Shown here one piece after another: positions 35,470 to 44,531 of a DNA stretch of 64,000 nt; position 1 is the stretch's first letter; every line of letters begins with the position of its first letter. Origin of the DNA: Paenibacillus polymyxa M1 (GTDB taxonomy: Bacteria; Bacillota; Bacilli; Paenibacillales; Paenibacillaceae); contig NC_017542.1 of NCBI RefSeq assembly GCF_000237325.1, positions 4,666,001 to 4,730,000 of the forward strand, given 5' to 3'. Both the position numbers and the translations under genes were made by a program. Below the pieces are notes generated by a model. That model was not told the origin of the DNA, made no database searches, and saw only the letters and a program-made list of their open reading frames with translations.

Positions 35470-36144
35470 TTACAGTATCTGTTTAAAAGCGCTGCAATGC
35501 ACCAAGGCTGTTGCCGTTTCTTGGAATTCCGCGCTACGGAATGCAAGCAGGGAAGCAACGAAGCCGATCGACACCACCACGAACAGGGTCATACAGATAT
35601 AGGAAGATACTTTTTGGGCACGTGGTCCCACGGTAATCCCCCAACTGACCATAAATGCCCACAGTCCATTAGCAAAGTGAAATGATGCCGAAACGACACT
35701 GATTAAATACAAAATAAAATAGACTGGGTTCGTCACTATGCCATGCATTACGCCGCCTAGCTCCTCATGAGTGACATTACCCAGGGCCACCTGAAAGCGT
35801 GTGTCGTATACGTGCCAGATAATAAATACAAACGTAATGACGCCGGAAATACGCTGGAACAAAAAGCGCCAGTTACGCGAATAGCCAAACCTTTTAACAT
35901 TCGGATCAGCCTGATAAGCGATATACAAGCCATAGATTCCGTGGAACAGTAATGGCAAGTAGATGAATAACGTTTCTAACACAATAACCAGCGGCAAACC
36001 ATTCAGGAAGGCCACGCTGCGATTAAAACCTTCCTTACCGCCCTCCACCGCTGTGAAGTTCGTCACCAAATGCTCAACAAAAAATAGAGCCAACGGAATG
36101 ACGCCAAGAAGCGAATGCAGCTTTCTGGAATAAAATCCTCTCAT
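35470..36144 (-). CDS. sdhC: succinate dehydrogenase cytochrome b558 subunit
   Basis: This 224-residue membrane anchor has five predicted helices and conserved His residues (for example LHSLLGVIPLALFFVEHL, GIYGLYIAYQ and IWHVYD) that bind the two hemes of Bacillus-type complex II. It starts the sdhCAB operon. The upstream 217-bp gap is shared with a divergent LysR gene and contains a palindrome at 36210-36223. No separate sdhD exists in this type. Confidence 0.93.
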   Translation of the reverse strand: MRGFYSRKLHSLLGVIPLALFFVEHLVTNFTAVEGGKEGFNRSVAFLNGLPLVIVLETLFIYLPLLFHGIYGLYIAYQADPNVKRFGYSRNWRFLFQRISGVITFVFIIWHVYDTRFQVALGNVTHEELGGVMHGIVTNPVYFILYLISVVSASFHFANGLWAFMVSWGITVGPRAQKVSSYICMTLFVVVSIGFVASLLAFRSAEFQETATALVHCSAFKQIL

Positions 36145-36209
36145 CTAGGTCATGCTCCCTTCTCCCAATAATAGCGTTTTCAATAGTAATATAACATATA
36201 AAATGACAG

Positions 36210-36223
36210 TTCCCGACAGGGAA
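36210..36223. promoter_or_regulatory. palindromic operator candidate between sdhC and LysR gene
   Basis: TTCCC-GACA-GGGAA is a perfect 5-bp inverted repeat with T and A at its ends, consistent with the size of a LysR-type recognition box. It lies 66 bases before sdhC and ~140 before the LysR gene, in the divergent promoter region. Binding is unproven. Confidence 0.45.
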
Positions 36224-36361
36224 TGTTCAACAAGGTGTCCCTTATAAGGAAAAACAAAAGTGTGAACATCTTGTGTCGCTTTCATGTTACTCCTTTTCGG
36301 CTTATAATGGAATTGCAATATACGTATTAATTATTATGTCTTTTTTGCATATAGAGAGGAA

Positions 36362-37276
36362 GTGGAAGATTTGTTTGAGGATTTGAACGCTTTTGCCGTC
36401 GTTGTCGAGCAGTCCAGCCTGAATAAAGCCTCCAAACTGCTGAATTTGTCCCAACCCGCCCTGTCTCGCAAAATTGCCAAGCTGGAGGAAGAGCTGGGTG
36501 TCCATCTCTTTGATCGTCGGGGCAAACGGCTCGAAATTACATCGACTGGCCGATTTGTATATACTTTCGCGCTGGAGCAACGGCAACGTCAGCTTCGCTT
36601 CTTACAAAAGCTGTCACAGCACAAAAATGAAGCCCAGAGCATGCTTACTCTGGGCGCAAGTCTTACGACACTCCAAACGACGTTGCCTACCCTCGTCGAG
36701 GCTTTCATGAGCAAGCATCCTCAGACTGAGCTAAAGCTGCTCACCGGCAAAACGCATGAAATCGTCGCCTTTGTACGCGACAAAAAAGCAGACGCCGGCG
36801 TGGTCGGGTCTGCCATTCATGAAGCTGGATTACGCTGCATTCCGTTATTTGACGATCATTTGGAGCTAGTCGTCCCCATCGGACATGAATTAACTGTCAA
36901 GGCAGGAACGGCTTCAATGAAGGACCTGCAAGGATTGCCGATGATCATTTTCTCTAAAGGAACCTGGTACCGCAGCCTGACGGATGACTTGTTCCAGCGC
37001 AGCGGCATTATGCCGGATATCCGCATGGAAATCGACTCCTTCGAGGCGATTGTACGCCTGCTTCCAACCTGCAAGGCATCCGCTTTGCTGCCCAAATCCT
37101 ACTTGCGCAGCGAACTGCTGCGAGATAATGGACTTACTGCATTGTACTTGCCTGATTTGAAGGAGACACGCCGAACGACCTCCCTCATATACTCAGAAAC
37201 GGCCGATCTCGGCCCGACAGCACGACGCTGGATTAGCGAGACACGTGCATCGTTTGCAGGCTACCGTATGGTGTAG
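36362..37276 (+). CDS. LysR-family regulator divergent from sdhCAB
   Basis: This 304-residue regulator has an N-terminal HTH (EDLNAFAVVVEQSSLNKASKLLNLSQPALSRKIAKLE) and a substrate-binding domain (SMLTLGASLTTLQTTLPTLVEAF). The start is a GTG at 36362; the ribosome site GAGAGG is close, so TTG at 36371 is possible. A TATAAT at 36303-36308 suits its promoter. Divergence from sdhCAB suggests control of complex II or of itself in response to a metabolite, but this is inference. It converges with ktrA, six bases apart. Confidence 0.9.
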   Translation: MEDLFEDLNAFAVVVEQSSLNKASKLLNLSQPALSRKIAKLEEELGVHLFDRRGKRLEITSTGRFVYTFALEQRQRQLRFLQKLSQHKNEAQSMLTLGASLTTLQTTLPTLVEAFMSKHPQTELKLLTGKTHEIVAFVRDKKADAGVVGSAIHEAGLRCIPLFDDHLELVVPIGHELTVKAGTASMKDLQGLPMIIFSKGTWYRSLTDDLFQRSGIMPDIRMEIDSFEAIVRLLPTCKASALLPKSYLRSELLRDNGLTALYLPDLKETRRTTSLIYSETADLGPTARRWISETRASFAGYRMV

Positions 37277-37281
37277 AGAAT

Positions 37282-37959
37282 TTAACCCTCTTCATTGACA
37301 TTAACGACCTCATCCTCAAAGCGGCCGATATTGTCATTGGAGCCGATAATGACCATAATATCGTCTGCTTTCAGCCGATCCATAGCTGTCGGCGCGATCA
37401 AGATACCATTCGCCGTATGAAGTGCCACGATGCTGCAACCAAAGCGGGTACGAGCATTTAATTCTGCTAACGTTTTGCCATTCAGACATGCAGGCACATT
37501 GAGTTCCACAATGCTGTATTCCTTGGACAGCTCCAAATAATCGAGCAGATTAGGCGTGACCAGCTGATGCGCTACCCGAATACCCATATCTCGTTCCGGA
37601 TAAATGACTCGGTCCACCCCAAGCTTCTCTAACGCACGCCCATGCAGTACAGATATAGCTTTGGCTACGACTTTTCTCACACCCAGCTCCTTCAGCAAAA
37701 TGGCGGTCAGGATGCTTACCTGAATATCATCACCAATTGCAACAATGCCGCAATCGAAATTACGGATGCCCAGTGACCGCAACGCATCCTCATCTGTAGC
37801 GTCCGCCACGACAGTATGTGTCAGGATCTCACTCATACTGTCTACAACATCCTCATTCCGATCAATGCCAAGCACCTCGCACCCCATATCCACCAATTGC
37901 AAAGCCAGGCTTGAGCCAAACCGTCCCAGGCCAATGACTACAAACTGCTGCGTTTTCAT
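37282..37959 (-). CDS. ktrA: potassium uptake regulatory subunit KtrA
   Basis: This 225-residue RCK protein gates the KtrB channel. An N-terminal Rossmann RCK_N domain (VIGLGRFGSSLALQLVDMGCEVLGID) binds ATP/ADP. The C-terminal RCK_C domain (~140-220) in Bacillus KtrA-type proteins can bind c-di-AMP. It is the second gene after ktrB, 18 bases apart. The c-di-AMP riboswitch upstream of ktrB suggests that both transcription and activity respond to the same nucleotide. Confidence 0.92.
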   Translation of the reverse strand: MKTQQFVVIGLGRFGSSLALQLVDMGCEVLGIDRNEDVVDSMSEILTHTVVADATDEDALRSLGIRNFDCGIVAIGDDIQVSILTAILLKELGVRKVVAKAISVLHGRALEKLGVDRVIYPERDMGIRVAHQLVTPNLLDYLELSKEYSIVELNVPACLNGKTLAELNARTRFGCSIVALHTANGILIAPTAMDRLKADDIMVIIGSNDNIGRFEDEVVNVNEEG

Positions 37960-37977
37960 ATCTACTCGAAAACTCCC

Positions 37978-39318
37978 TTACCCTATAATTATTTTACCTT
38001 CTGGATGACGATACAATTCCTTACCCTTTTTCGGTCCCAGTGCATAAGCTAGCGTGAGTGGACCCAGCCTGCCTGCAAACATCGTCAGAGTAATCACCAG
38101 CTTGCCTACAACTGACAAATCAGGTGTAAGCCCCATAGACAGCCCTACTGTACCAAATGCAGACACTGTCTCGAACAAGATCATTAGAAAATGATGATCT
38201 TCGGTTGCGGACAGAATCATCGTCACCCCAATCACGAACAGCAGCCCCAGCAAGGTAATGGTCAAAGCCTTATAAATTCGTGCCTGCGCAAGTCGGTACC
38301 GAAACAGCACAATATCTTCCCGTCCCCGCAGCATCGAAAACACCGCTCCAATGAGCAGGGCAAATGTAGTGGTCTTAATCCCGCCCCCAGTGGAGCCAGG
38401 CGAAGCTCCAATAAACATAAGTATGATGATAAAAAACTGCGTAGCCTGCCGCAAGCCTGCAATGTCCAGCGTGTTGGCACCTGCGGTACGTGGAGTAACG
38501 GACTGGAATAAAGAACCCAGCAGTTTACCACCCCAATCAAGCGAGCCAAGCGTCTTTGGATTCGTAAACTCAAATACAAAAATGACGAGCGTCCCGACGA
38601 CAATCAGAGCAGCTGTCATGCTGAGTACCACCTTGGTATGTAAGGATAGTCTCTTACGCTTACGATAATCTGCCAGGTCTGACATCACTACAAAACCAAT
38701 ACCACCCGAAATAATGAGAAACATGGCTGTAAAATTAACAATCGGATCATATACATAACCTGTCAGGCTGCGAAATTCACCGAATAAATCAAAACCAGCA
38801 TTATTAAACATGGAAATGGCATGCCAAATTCCAAAATAAATCGCCCTGCCGACAGGCATATCAAATGACCAGCGAATCGAAAAAATAGCTGCACATACGC
38901 CCTCAATCATCAGCGAGTACCATAGCACCTTGCGGATCAATCCAACAATTCCTTCGACAGAGGTCTGATTCATCGCTTCTTGCAAAATAAGGCGCTCCCG
39001 CAAGGAAATGCGACGTTTGAACACCAGCGCGATCAAGGTAGCCATGGTCATAAAGCCAAGACCACCGATCTGGATCAGCGCAACGATAACGATTTGACCA
39101 AAGGTTGTAAAAAAGAGCCCTGTATCCTTAACGACAAGTCCGGTTACACAGGTCGCGGATGCGGCAGTAAACAAAGCGTCTATAAACGCAAGTGGTTTTC
39201 CTGTTGTATTAGAGATGGGCAGCATTAACAATAAACTACCTATTAGAATGATAATGGCAAAGCCTGCAACGAATATCTGCGGTGGAGAAAGCCGAAGCCA
39301 GCGTGCATTGGGATTCAT
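37978..39318 (-). CDS. ktrB: potassium transporter membrane subunit KtrB
   Basis: This 446-residue membrane protein has four M1-P-M2 repeats of the Trk/Ktr/HKT superfamily. Selectivity-filter glycines lie in segments such as ATCVTGLVVKDTG, FNNAGFDLFGEF and GASPGSTGGGIKTTTF. It moves K+ with KtrA as its regulatory ring. A ydaO-type riboswitch and terminator lie 377-552 bases upstream on the same strand, with only a hairpin between, so it probably starts the regulated operon ktrBA. Confidence 0.93.
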   Translation of the reverse strand: MNPNARWLRLSPPQIFVAGFAIIILIGSLLLMLPISNTTGKPLAFIDALFTAASATCVTGLVVKDTGLFFTTFGQIVIVALIQIGGLGFMTMATLIALVFKRRISLRERLILQEAMNQTSVEGIVGLIRKVLWYSLMIEGVCAAIFSIRWSFDMPVGRAIYFGIWHAISMFNNAGFDLFGEFRSLTGYVYDPIVNFTAMFLIISGGIGFVVMSDLADYRKRKRLSLHTKVVLSMTAALIVVGTLVIFVFEFTNPKTLGSLDWGGKLLGSLFQSVTPRTAGANTLDIAGLRQATQFFIIILMFIGASPGSTGGGIKTTTFALLIGAVFSMLRGREDIVLFRYRLAQARIYKALTITLLGLLFVIGVTMILSATEDHHFLMILFETVSAFGTVGLSMGLTPDLSVVGKLVITLTMFAGRLGPLTLAYALGPKKGKELYRHPEGKIIIG

Positions 39319-39573
39319 CTATTCATCACTTCTCTCCTAATCCTTAAAACTATAAAAACAGTGACTTAATACGGTGTAAGCCCGCTACGCGTTCCATTTA
39401 TCTTCCGATCGTCGTTGCCCCTGATTTTTTTGATTTTCCAAACCTTAAGTAGCTATAATTAGCATTCCCTGAATACAGGAAGAATGCATGTCAAACACTA
39501 CTCGGCTCCCTGTGCTATTGGCGAGCAGCAGCGAAGGGGGCAGAATTGTTCTGAAGAAGCGAAGCGTTTGCCT

Positions 39574-39630
39574 TTATCTCCGGATTTTAACCATTAAAGG
39601 GTTTATACAATCAAAAAAATCCGGGGATAA
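39574..39630 (-). repeat. 15-bp stem hairpin between riboswitch and ktrB
   Basis: TTATCTCCGGATTTT (39574-39588) pairs with AAAATCCGGGGATAA (39616-39630), with one mismatch or G-U wobble and a 27-base loop. It lies within the long ktrB leader, after the riboswitch terminator. No good U tract follows on the minus strand. It may be a processing or stabilising structure. Confidence 0.65.
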
Positions 39631-39694
39631 CTGCAATTGGAAGAATAATCTGAACCCGCAGCGGTCTAACCAATCCAAACACTTTTATACACAC

Positions 39695-39723
39695 AAAAAA
39701 AGACACCGGAAAACCGAGTGCCT
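39695..39723 (-). terminator. riboswitch expression-platform terminator
   Basis: On the minus strand GGCAC-T-CGG pairs with CCG-GTGTC around TTTT, with one bulged base, and is followed by T7. It stands ~20 bases after the riboswitch aptamer, as expected of a ligand-controlled terminator for ktrBA. Confidence 0.8.
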
Positions 39724-39741
39724 GACTTGGTTCCTGCCCAC

Positions 39742-39870
39742 AGCCTACGAGGTTAGCTGACGGATTCGGACAGCACAGTATGCCCTATTTACACTTCCGG
39801 TCCATCAGGATCGGCTGTAAAATTCACCCCAGTAACATGGTTCCCCCGTTTTCTCATAGAAATTCGGCTT
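39742..39870 (-). promoter_or_regulatory. ydaO-type c-di-AMP riboswitch
   Basis: The minus-strand RNA carries the conserved aptamer elements in order: GCCGAATTTC (5' side of P1), ACGGGGGAACC, GGGGTGAATTTTAC, a variable arm, then CCGAATCCGTCAGC and TAACCTCGTAGGC. The 5' GCC pairs with the final GGC. These are the hallmark blocks of the ydaO/yuaA class, which binds cyclic di-AMP and usually switches off potassium import and cell-wall genes. Promoter (39915-39943), aptamer, terminator and ktrBA follow in that order, so high c-di-AMP should stop ktrBA transcription. Confidence 0.93.
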
Positions 39871-39914
39871 AAATGTATATCATTACCCATATATTTCATA
39901 GGCATTGCCTCAAG

Positions 39915-39943
39915 ATTATAATCCTTCTCTATCCAGATCACAA
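39915..39943 (-). promoter_or_regulatory. sigma-A promoter of the ktr riboswitch transcript
   Basis: Minus-strand TTGTGA (39938-39943) and a perfect TATAAT (39915-39920) are 17 bases apart. Transcription would begin at about 39907, some 37 bases before the riboswitch P1 stem. Confidence 0.65.
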
Positions 39944-40140
39944 AACCGATTTCGCCGAAAAAACGTGAAATTGGCTTTAATTCGCGAATAGACATCGATT
40001 AATCACAGCTTATCTAATTTTATTAAAACTTTAAAGTGCTTTCACTCTATTTTCATGAATATCGCTGGTCTGTTGGCGGGAACCTGTGCAGTATGATATC
40101 TTTAATGGATGTTCTTATTTACAGATTAAGGAGGAAACTC

Positions 40141-41871
40141 ATGAATCCTATCGGGAAACCGGTCGTGCTCACGGCCAACTTCAAAAAATTAGGCTTGCTG
40201 GGCGGGGTTGGCCTGATTTGCTTTTTTATCTTTCAATTGCTTATTCCCTCAATTAGCAATCCAAGTCCGGAATCATTGATGAATGCAAAGGTCATCAGCA
40301 AACAAGAAGCGGTCATACACGCCCTGGACTTTGCCCGTTCCGAGCTGGGCTATACGGAATCACAGCCAGAGAAGCCCGTCGTAACCTATCAGGCTGAAAC
40401 AGATTTGTACGGTTATTTATCCAGAGAAAAATTGGTTCAAGAGTACGATCGTACATGGAAAAAAAATTATCCTTATGAAACCTTTCGGGTTGATTTGCCT
40501 GACTCCTCAGCGAAGGGCAAGCTGCAAATCCATGTGGATTTATCCACTGGGAAGGTCGTTAGCTTTAAACGGATCACCTCCAGCACCAATTACACACAGG
40601 CTGATGTTTCTACAGATGAACAAGCACGAAGCAGACTTGTACGTGTAGCTGAGGGTGACATGACGCTCGAAGCCAAGGAACAGGCTGCAGCAATATGGAT
40701 CAAACGCTTTGGCTTTAAGCCATCTGAATTGAAGCTCGCGACCACTGAGGGGGAAGGTGGATTAAAATATACCGTGGACGAAAAGAAAATCGGCGCCTCG
40801 GTACTTACGCTGGCTTTTACTTTTGAAGACGGGGATGTTCGCTCGTTTACCCAAAGCTTTTCGGCCCCTTCGTCCTATACCGACTATGTTAAAAAGCAAA
40901 CATACTGGGCGAATTGGATGACTTATGCGGGTTATGCCCTATTTAGCTTTGTCCTGGGCGTACTTGCCATTGTGTATGCGTCACTCACTCGACGACATAC
41001 TTCATTTGTTCGTGGTATTATTCTGTCCATTGTATACTTTATTGCTAGTATAGCTGGGACAATGAACATGCTACCTTTATTGCAAGCTGAAGCAGGCAGT
41101 AAGGGCATGCTTTTATTTCTTATGGTATTCCAGGTTGGTGTTACCTTCTTCATGGCTGTAGCTATCTATTTCTCCTTGGTAGGCGGTGACGGGCTTATGC
41201 GTCAGGTTGGACTAAATGCATGGCCACGTGCTAAAGAGCCAGGCTACGGACTGTATGTGCTTCGCAGTATGTATGTCGGTTACTTGTGGGCCTTCATTTT
41301 ACTGGGCGTACAATCCATTTTGTTCTTTGTATTGGAGCGCACATTTAATACGTTCTCCACTACAGACGCCACGCAGTCCCCTTACAATATGGCTTATCCA
41401 TGGCTATTGCCGATTATGGCTTGGATGGCAGGTATTGGAGAAGAAACTGTTTACCGTCTATTTGGTATTCCGATGGTAAAAAAAATAGTCAAGAATACGT
41501 TTGTTGCTTGTCTGATCACTACGCTTATTTGGGCACTGGGACATACGCTTTATCCGATCTATCCGGTGATTTCCAGACCTATTGAGCTGACTTTTCTTGG
41601 TTTGCTGTTTAGTTTCGTGTTCTTGCGTTACGGCTTTATCGCTGCTATGTTCAGCCACGTTATTTTTGACAGCATATTAATGGGACTTAGTGTGATAAGT
41701 CTGGGAGACACCGTGAATGTGAGCGCCGGCCTATTCTGGATCTTACTTCCGGCTATTGTAGGCTACATCATTTACTGGTTTAGTCCCAAAAAGCCTAATC
41801 GAATCATGTTTGAACCCATGAAAAAAGAGGAGCCGTATTCTACGACTCCTCCTCCCGAAGGGCAGCTATAA
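40141..41871 (+). CDS. CPBP-family intramembrane protease with extracytoplasmic domain
   Basis: This 576-residue protein has one N-terminal membrane helix (~20-38), a ~230-residue soluble region (about 45-275) that looks like two PepSY-type repeats ([17 protein letters not shown] and [13 protein letters not shown]), then about eight helices. The CPBP/Abi catalytic motifs are present: [15 protein letters not shown] and [10 protein letters not shown]. Family members process prenylated or membrane peptides and some confer bacteriocin immunity. AAGGAGG precedes the ATG. Its 3' end overlaps the convergent uvrC by 32 bases. Substrate unknown. Confidence 0.87.
   Translation: MNPIGKPVVLTANFKKLGLLGGVGLICFFIFQLLIPSISNPSPESLMNAKVISKQEAVIHALDFARSELGYTESQPEKPVVTYQAETDLYGYLSREKLVQEYDRTWKKNYPYETFRVDLPDSSAKGKLQIHVDLSTGKVVSFKRITSSTNYTQADVSTDEQARSRLVRVAEGDMTLEAKEQAAAIWIKRFGFKPSELKLATTEGEGGLKYTVDEKKIGASVLTLAFTFEDGDVRSFTQSFSAPSSYTDYVKKQTYWANWMTYAGYALFSFVLGVLAIVYASLTRRHTSFVRGIILSIVYFIASIAGTMNMLPLLQAEAGSKGMLLFLMVFQVGVTFFMAVAIYFSLVGGDGLMRQVGLNAWPRAKEPGYGLYVLRSMYVGYLWAFILLGVQSILFFVLERTFNTFSTTDATQSPYNMAYPWLLPIMAWMAGIGEETVYRLFGIPMVKKIVKNTFVACLITTLIWALGHTLYPIYPVISRPIELTFLGLLFSFVFLRYGFIAAMFSHVIFDSILMGLSVISLGDTVNVSAGLFWILLPAIVGYIIYWFSPKKPNRIMFEPMKKEEPYSTTPPPEGQL
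41821..41851 (-). terminator. uvrC terminator embedded in the overlapping CPBP gene
   Basis: GAGGAGCCGTA and TACGACTCCTC form an 11-bp stem (one mismatch, 3-base loop) and on the minus strand are followed by T6. The stem covers the uvrC stop codon at 41840, and the whole structure is coding sequence for the convergent CPBP protease. Confidence 0.75.
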
Positions 41872-43930
41872 TTTGACGAGCAAGCTTATCCCCAATAGAG
41901 AGAGGCCGGAAGTCTTCGACGCTGGCCTCTCTTATTTTTTTGAGCGATCCAAAATGCTTGAGCAGCAACTTACGCCGTTTCTCGCCGATGCCTGGAATGG
42001 AGTCCAACTGGGAAGTTACCATAGATTTGCCGCGCTGCTCGCGGTGGAACGTAATGGCAAAACGGTGAACCTCGTCCTGGATCCGTTGCAGCAGATAAAA
42101 TTCCTCGCTATTGCGTGCAAGTGTCACGGCCTCAAATGTTTCTCCCATCAGTAGTTGGGAAGTTCTGTGTTTGGCATCCTTCACCAAACCACACACAGGT
42201 ATAAACAAACCCAACTCATTTTCCAATACATCGGTTGCCGCTTTAATTTGTCCACGCCCACCATCGACAATGATCAAGTCGGGACGTTCAAGATTTTCCT
42301 TCAGCACACGTTCATATCGACGCCGAATAACCTCACGCATCGTCTCATAATCATCTGGTCCCTGCACAGAACGGATCTTGTATTTTCGATACTCCTTCTT
42401 GGCAGGCTTGCCATCAATAAAGACGATCATAGCCGAGACTGGATCAGAACCCTGAATGTTGGAATTATCGAACGCCTCTACCCGATGCAGACTATCCAGC
42501 CCAATGGCACGTCCCAGATTGCTTGCAGCTTTGGATGTCCGTTCCTCATCCCGCTCGATCAGCTTAAACTTCTCATCCAGAGCAACACGTGCATTTTCCG
42601 TCGCCATACCCGTCATTTGCTTTTTCAGCCCACGCTGTGGCACAAGTACTTTTACATCCAACCATTCAGCCAGAGCGAGAGCTGCCGTAGATGGGTCCTC
42701 CAGTCCACCGGATAGTTGAGTTTCTGTTTCTGTTTCTGTTTCCCCGGTTTCTTGGTCACCAACTTGAGCTTGATTCGTTCCTTCTGCATAAGCTGCTCGT
42801 GCTTCAGCTACCCGCAGTGGGTCAGCAGAACGGTCTGACTCCGTTTGTACTGCTTCCTCATCTGTAATCCCGGTAGTCTCAGCTGTAGTTGCACTGTAAA
42901 GCTCAGTTTCTGTTGCAATCGGTTGATCAACATCAGCCGATTTTGCTTTCATCAGCTTAGGAGAATCCGGCAACAATATCTCCTGCGGTACTGCCGGGTT
43001 GTCACTGTAATATTGCGTCACATAGGACATAAAATCACTGTAAGCTTCACCGTAGAAAGGGAAAGTCGACATATGGCGCTCGATCATTTTACCCTTACGG
43101 ACATATAGAATCTGTACACACATCCAGCCCTTATCTACCGAAAATCCGAATACATCCCGGTCCTTCGCATCAGATGTGGTGATTTTCTGCTTTTCCATCA
43201 TCGCGTCGATGCTAATAATCTGATCCCGCAGCTCCTTGGCACGCTCAAAGTACAATTCCTCTGCGGCCTCCTGCATTTTACGTTGGAGATCCTTTTTAAT
43301 TTCCTCATGTCCTCCACTCAAAAAGGAACCAATCTCCTGACTGATCTGGTCATATGTTTCCTTCTCAACCTCTTTCACACAAGGTCCCAAGCACTGATGC
43401 ATGTGATAATACAGACACACTTCTTTTGGCATCACACCGCACTTGCGCAGCGGATACATACGATCCAGCAGCTTTTTCGTCTGATGTGCCGCGTAGGAAT
43501 TAGGGTACGGTCCAAAATATTTCGCTTTATCTTTCAGAACGCGACGGGTTACCTCCAGCTTGGGGTGTGCCTCGTTCGTAATTTTCAAGTACGGAAAGGT
43601 TTTATCATCCTTCAACAGCACGTTATAACGCGGCTGGTGCTTTTTAATAAGGTTGCACTCCAGAATGAGCGCCTCCATATTACTGCCTGTAACGATATAT
43701 TCAAAATCACGAATATCGGCAACCAGTCGTTGCGTCTTGCCGTTATGGCTACCTGTAAAATAGGAACGGACCCGGTTTTTCAACACTTTGGCCTTGCCGA
43801 CATAAATGATGGTGCCTTCACTGTTCTTCATCAGATAACAGCCTGATGCATCCGGCAGTAATGCTAATTTGTGCCGTATATTCTCCAGCGCCTTCTCCTG
43901 GTTCTGCAAGTCCTCCGCATAGGATTTCAT
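41840..43930 (-). CDS. uvrC: excinuclease ABC subunit C with acidic insertion
   Basis: This 696-residue UvrC nicks DNA on both sides of lesions bound by UvrAB. It has a GIY-YIG domain ([19 protein letters not shown]), a Cys cluster ([11 protein letters not shown]), a UVR motif ([21 protein letters not shown]), an RNase H-like endonuclease domain ([24 protein letters not shown]) and C-terminal HhH ([20 protein letters not shown]). Usual length is about 590-610. Here ~95 extra acidic, Thr/Glu-rich residues at ~335-430, including (TE) repeats, split the linker before the nuclease domain. I chose the ATG after GGAGGA; the upstream ATG precedes the ribosome site. Confidence 0.95.
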   Translation of the reverse strand: MKSYAEDLQNQEKALENIRHKLALLPDASGCYLMKNSEGTIIYVGKAKVLKNRVRSYFTGSHNGKTQRLVADIRDFEYIVTGSNMEALILECNLIKKHQPRYNVLLKDDKTFPYLKITNEAHPKLEVTRRVLKDKAKYFGPYPNSYAAHQTKKLLDRMYPLRKCGVMPKEVCLYYHMHQCLGPCVKEVEKETYDQISQEIGSFLSGGHEEIKKDLQRKMQEAAEELYFERAKELRDQIISIDAMMEKQKITTSDAKDRDVFGFSVDKGWMCVQILYVRKGKMIERHMSTFPFYGEAYSDFMSYVTQYYSDNPAVPQEILLPDSPKLMKAKSADVDQPIATETELYSATTAETTGITDEEAVQTESDRSADPLRVAEARAAYAEGTNQAQVGDQETGETETETETQLSGGLEDPSTAALALAEWLDVKVLVPQRGLKKQMTGMATENARVALDEKFKLIERDEERTSKAASNLGRAIGLDSLHRVEAFDNSNIQGSDPVSAMIVFIDGKPAKKEYRKYKIRSVQGPDDYETMREVIRRRYERVLKENLERPDLIIVDGGRGQIKAATDVLENELGLFIPVCGLVKDAKHRTSQLLMGETFEAVTLARNSEEFYLLQRIQDEVHRFAITFHREQRGKSMVTSQLDSIPGIGEKRRKLLLKHFGSLKKIREASVEDFRPLSIGDKLARQIIAALREEES
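42721..42742. repeat. hexanucleotide microsatellite in uvrC
   Basis: TTTCTG is repeated three times plus TTTC. In the uvrC frame it encodes alternating Glu-Thr within the acidic insertion. Gain or loss of whole units keeps frame, so the number may vary between strains. Confidence 0.85.
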
Positions 43931-43999
43931 TCGCCCGGTTCCTCCTTCCATTCTTAATGACTGCTCAACTAATACTTATATTATATAGGAATAATGCAC

Positions 44000-44030
44000 A
44001 AAAACGCCCCCGGTATATATAACCGGAGGC
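44000..44030 (-). terminator. terminator of trxA
   Basis: On the minus strand GCCTCCGGT pairs with ACCGGGGGC around TATAT, followed by GTTTTTG. It separates trxA from uvrC. Confidence 0.75.
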
Positions 44031-44088
44031 ATTGACTGTTCATGGCGCTCCACCAAGCCCCCGCAGGAGCATGGGTCACATTCCATGA

Positions 44089-44406
44089 TTATTGGTGTTT
44101 AGTAAGCATGCTTTTCAATGCTTCTTTAGAGTTCAAGCCTACCACTTTATCAACAGGCTGTCCGTCTTTGAAGACGATCAGGGTAGGAATACTCATCACG
44201 CCGAAACGGGAAGCAGACTCTGGATTTTCATCCACGTTCACCTTCGCGATTTTGACACTATCGCCAACTTCTGTGGACAGATCCTCCAGAATTGGAGCGA
44301 TCATTTTGCAAGGACCGCACCATGGCGCCCAAAAATCAACCAAAACGGTTCCTGTGCCTTCGACTTCTGCGTTGAAGGATTGATCGGACACGTTAACAAT
44401 TGCCAT
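44089..44406 (-). CDS. trxA: thioredoxin
   Basis: This 105-residue cytosolic disulfide reductase has the active site WAPWCGPCKM and the cis-Pro segment MSIPTLIVFKDG. Size and sequence are those of housekeeping TrxA, the electron donor for ribonucleotide reductase and other enzymes. AAAGGAGGAAC precedes the ATG. It lies 126 bases after dnaI, and its own terminator follows. Confidence 0.97.
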   Translation of the reverse strand: MAIVNVSDQSFNAEVEGTGTVLVDFWAPWCGPCKMIAPILEDLSTEVGDSVKIAKVNVDENPESASRFGVMSIPTLIVFKDGQPVDKVVGLNSKEALKSMLTKHQ

Positions 44407-44531
44407 TGTATGTTCCTCCTTTATAGAAAAGTCAACATTATTATAACCTGTAATGTCTGTTTCGACACCTTTTAATTATATCACAATAGTCTTTTAATTG
44501 TAAGATATCAAAAGAGTAGGCAGATGACCGC

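Noticed and set aside
39488..39760. 90-codon plus-strand frame
   Set aside because: It runs antisense to the ktrB leader, terminator and riboswitch, and its protein is lysine/asparagine-rich without any domain.
39789..39995. 68-codon minus-strand frame
   Set aside because: It overlaps the c-di-AMP riboswitch. The conserved RNA blocks explain the sequence and no ribosome site precedes the frame.
43283..43846. 187-codon plus-strand frame
   Set aside because: It is antisense to the conserved N-terminal half of uvrC, with no independent coding signal.
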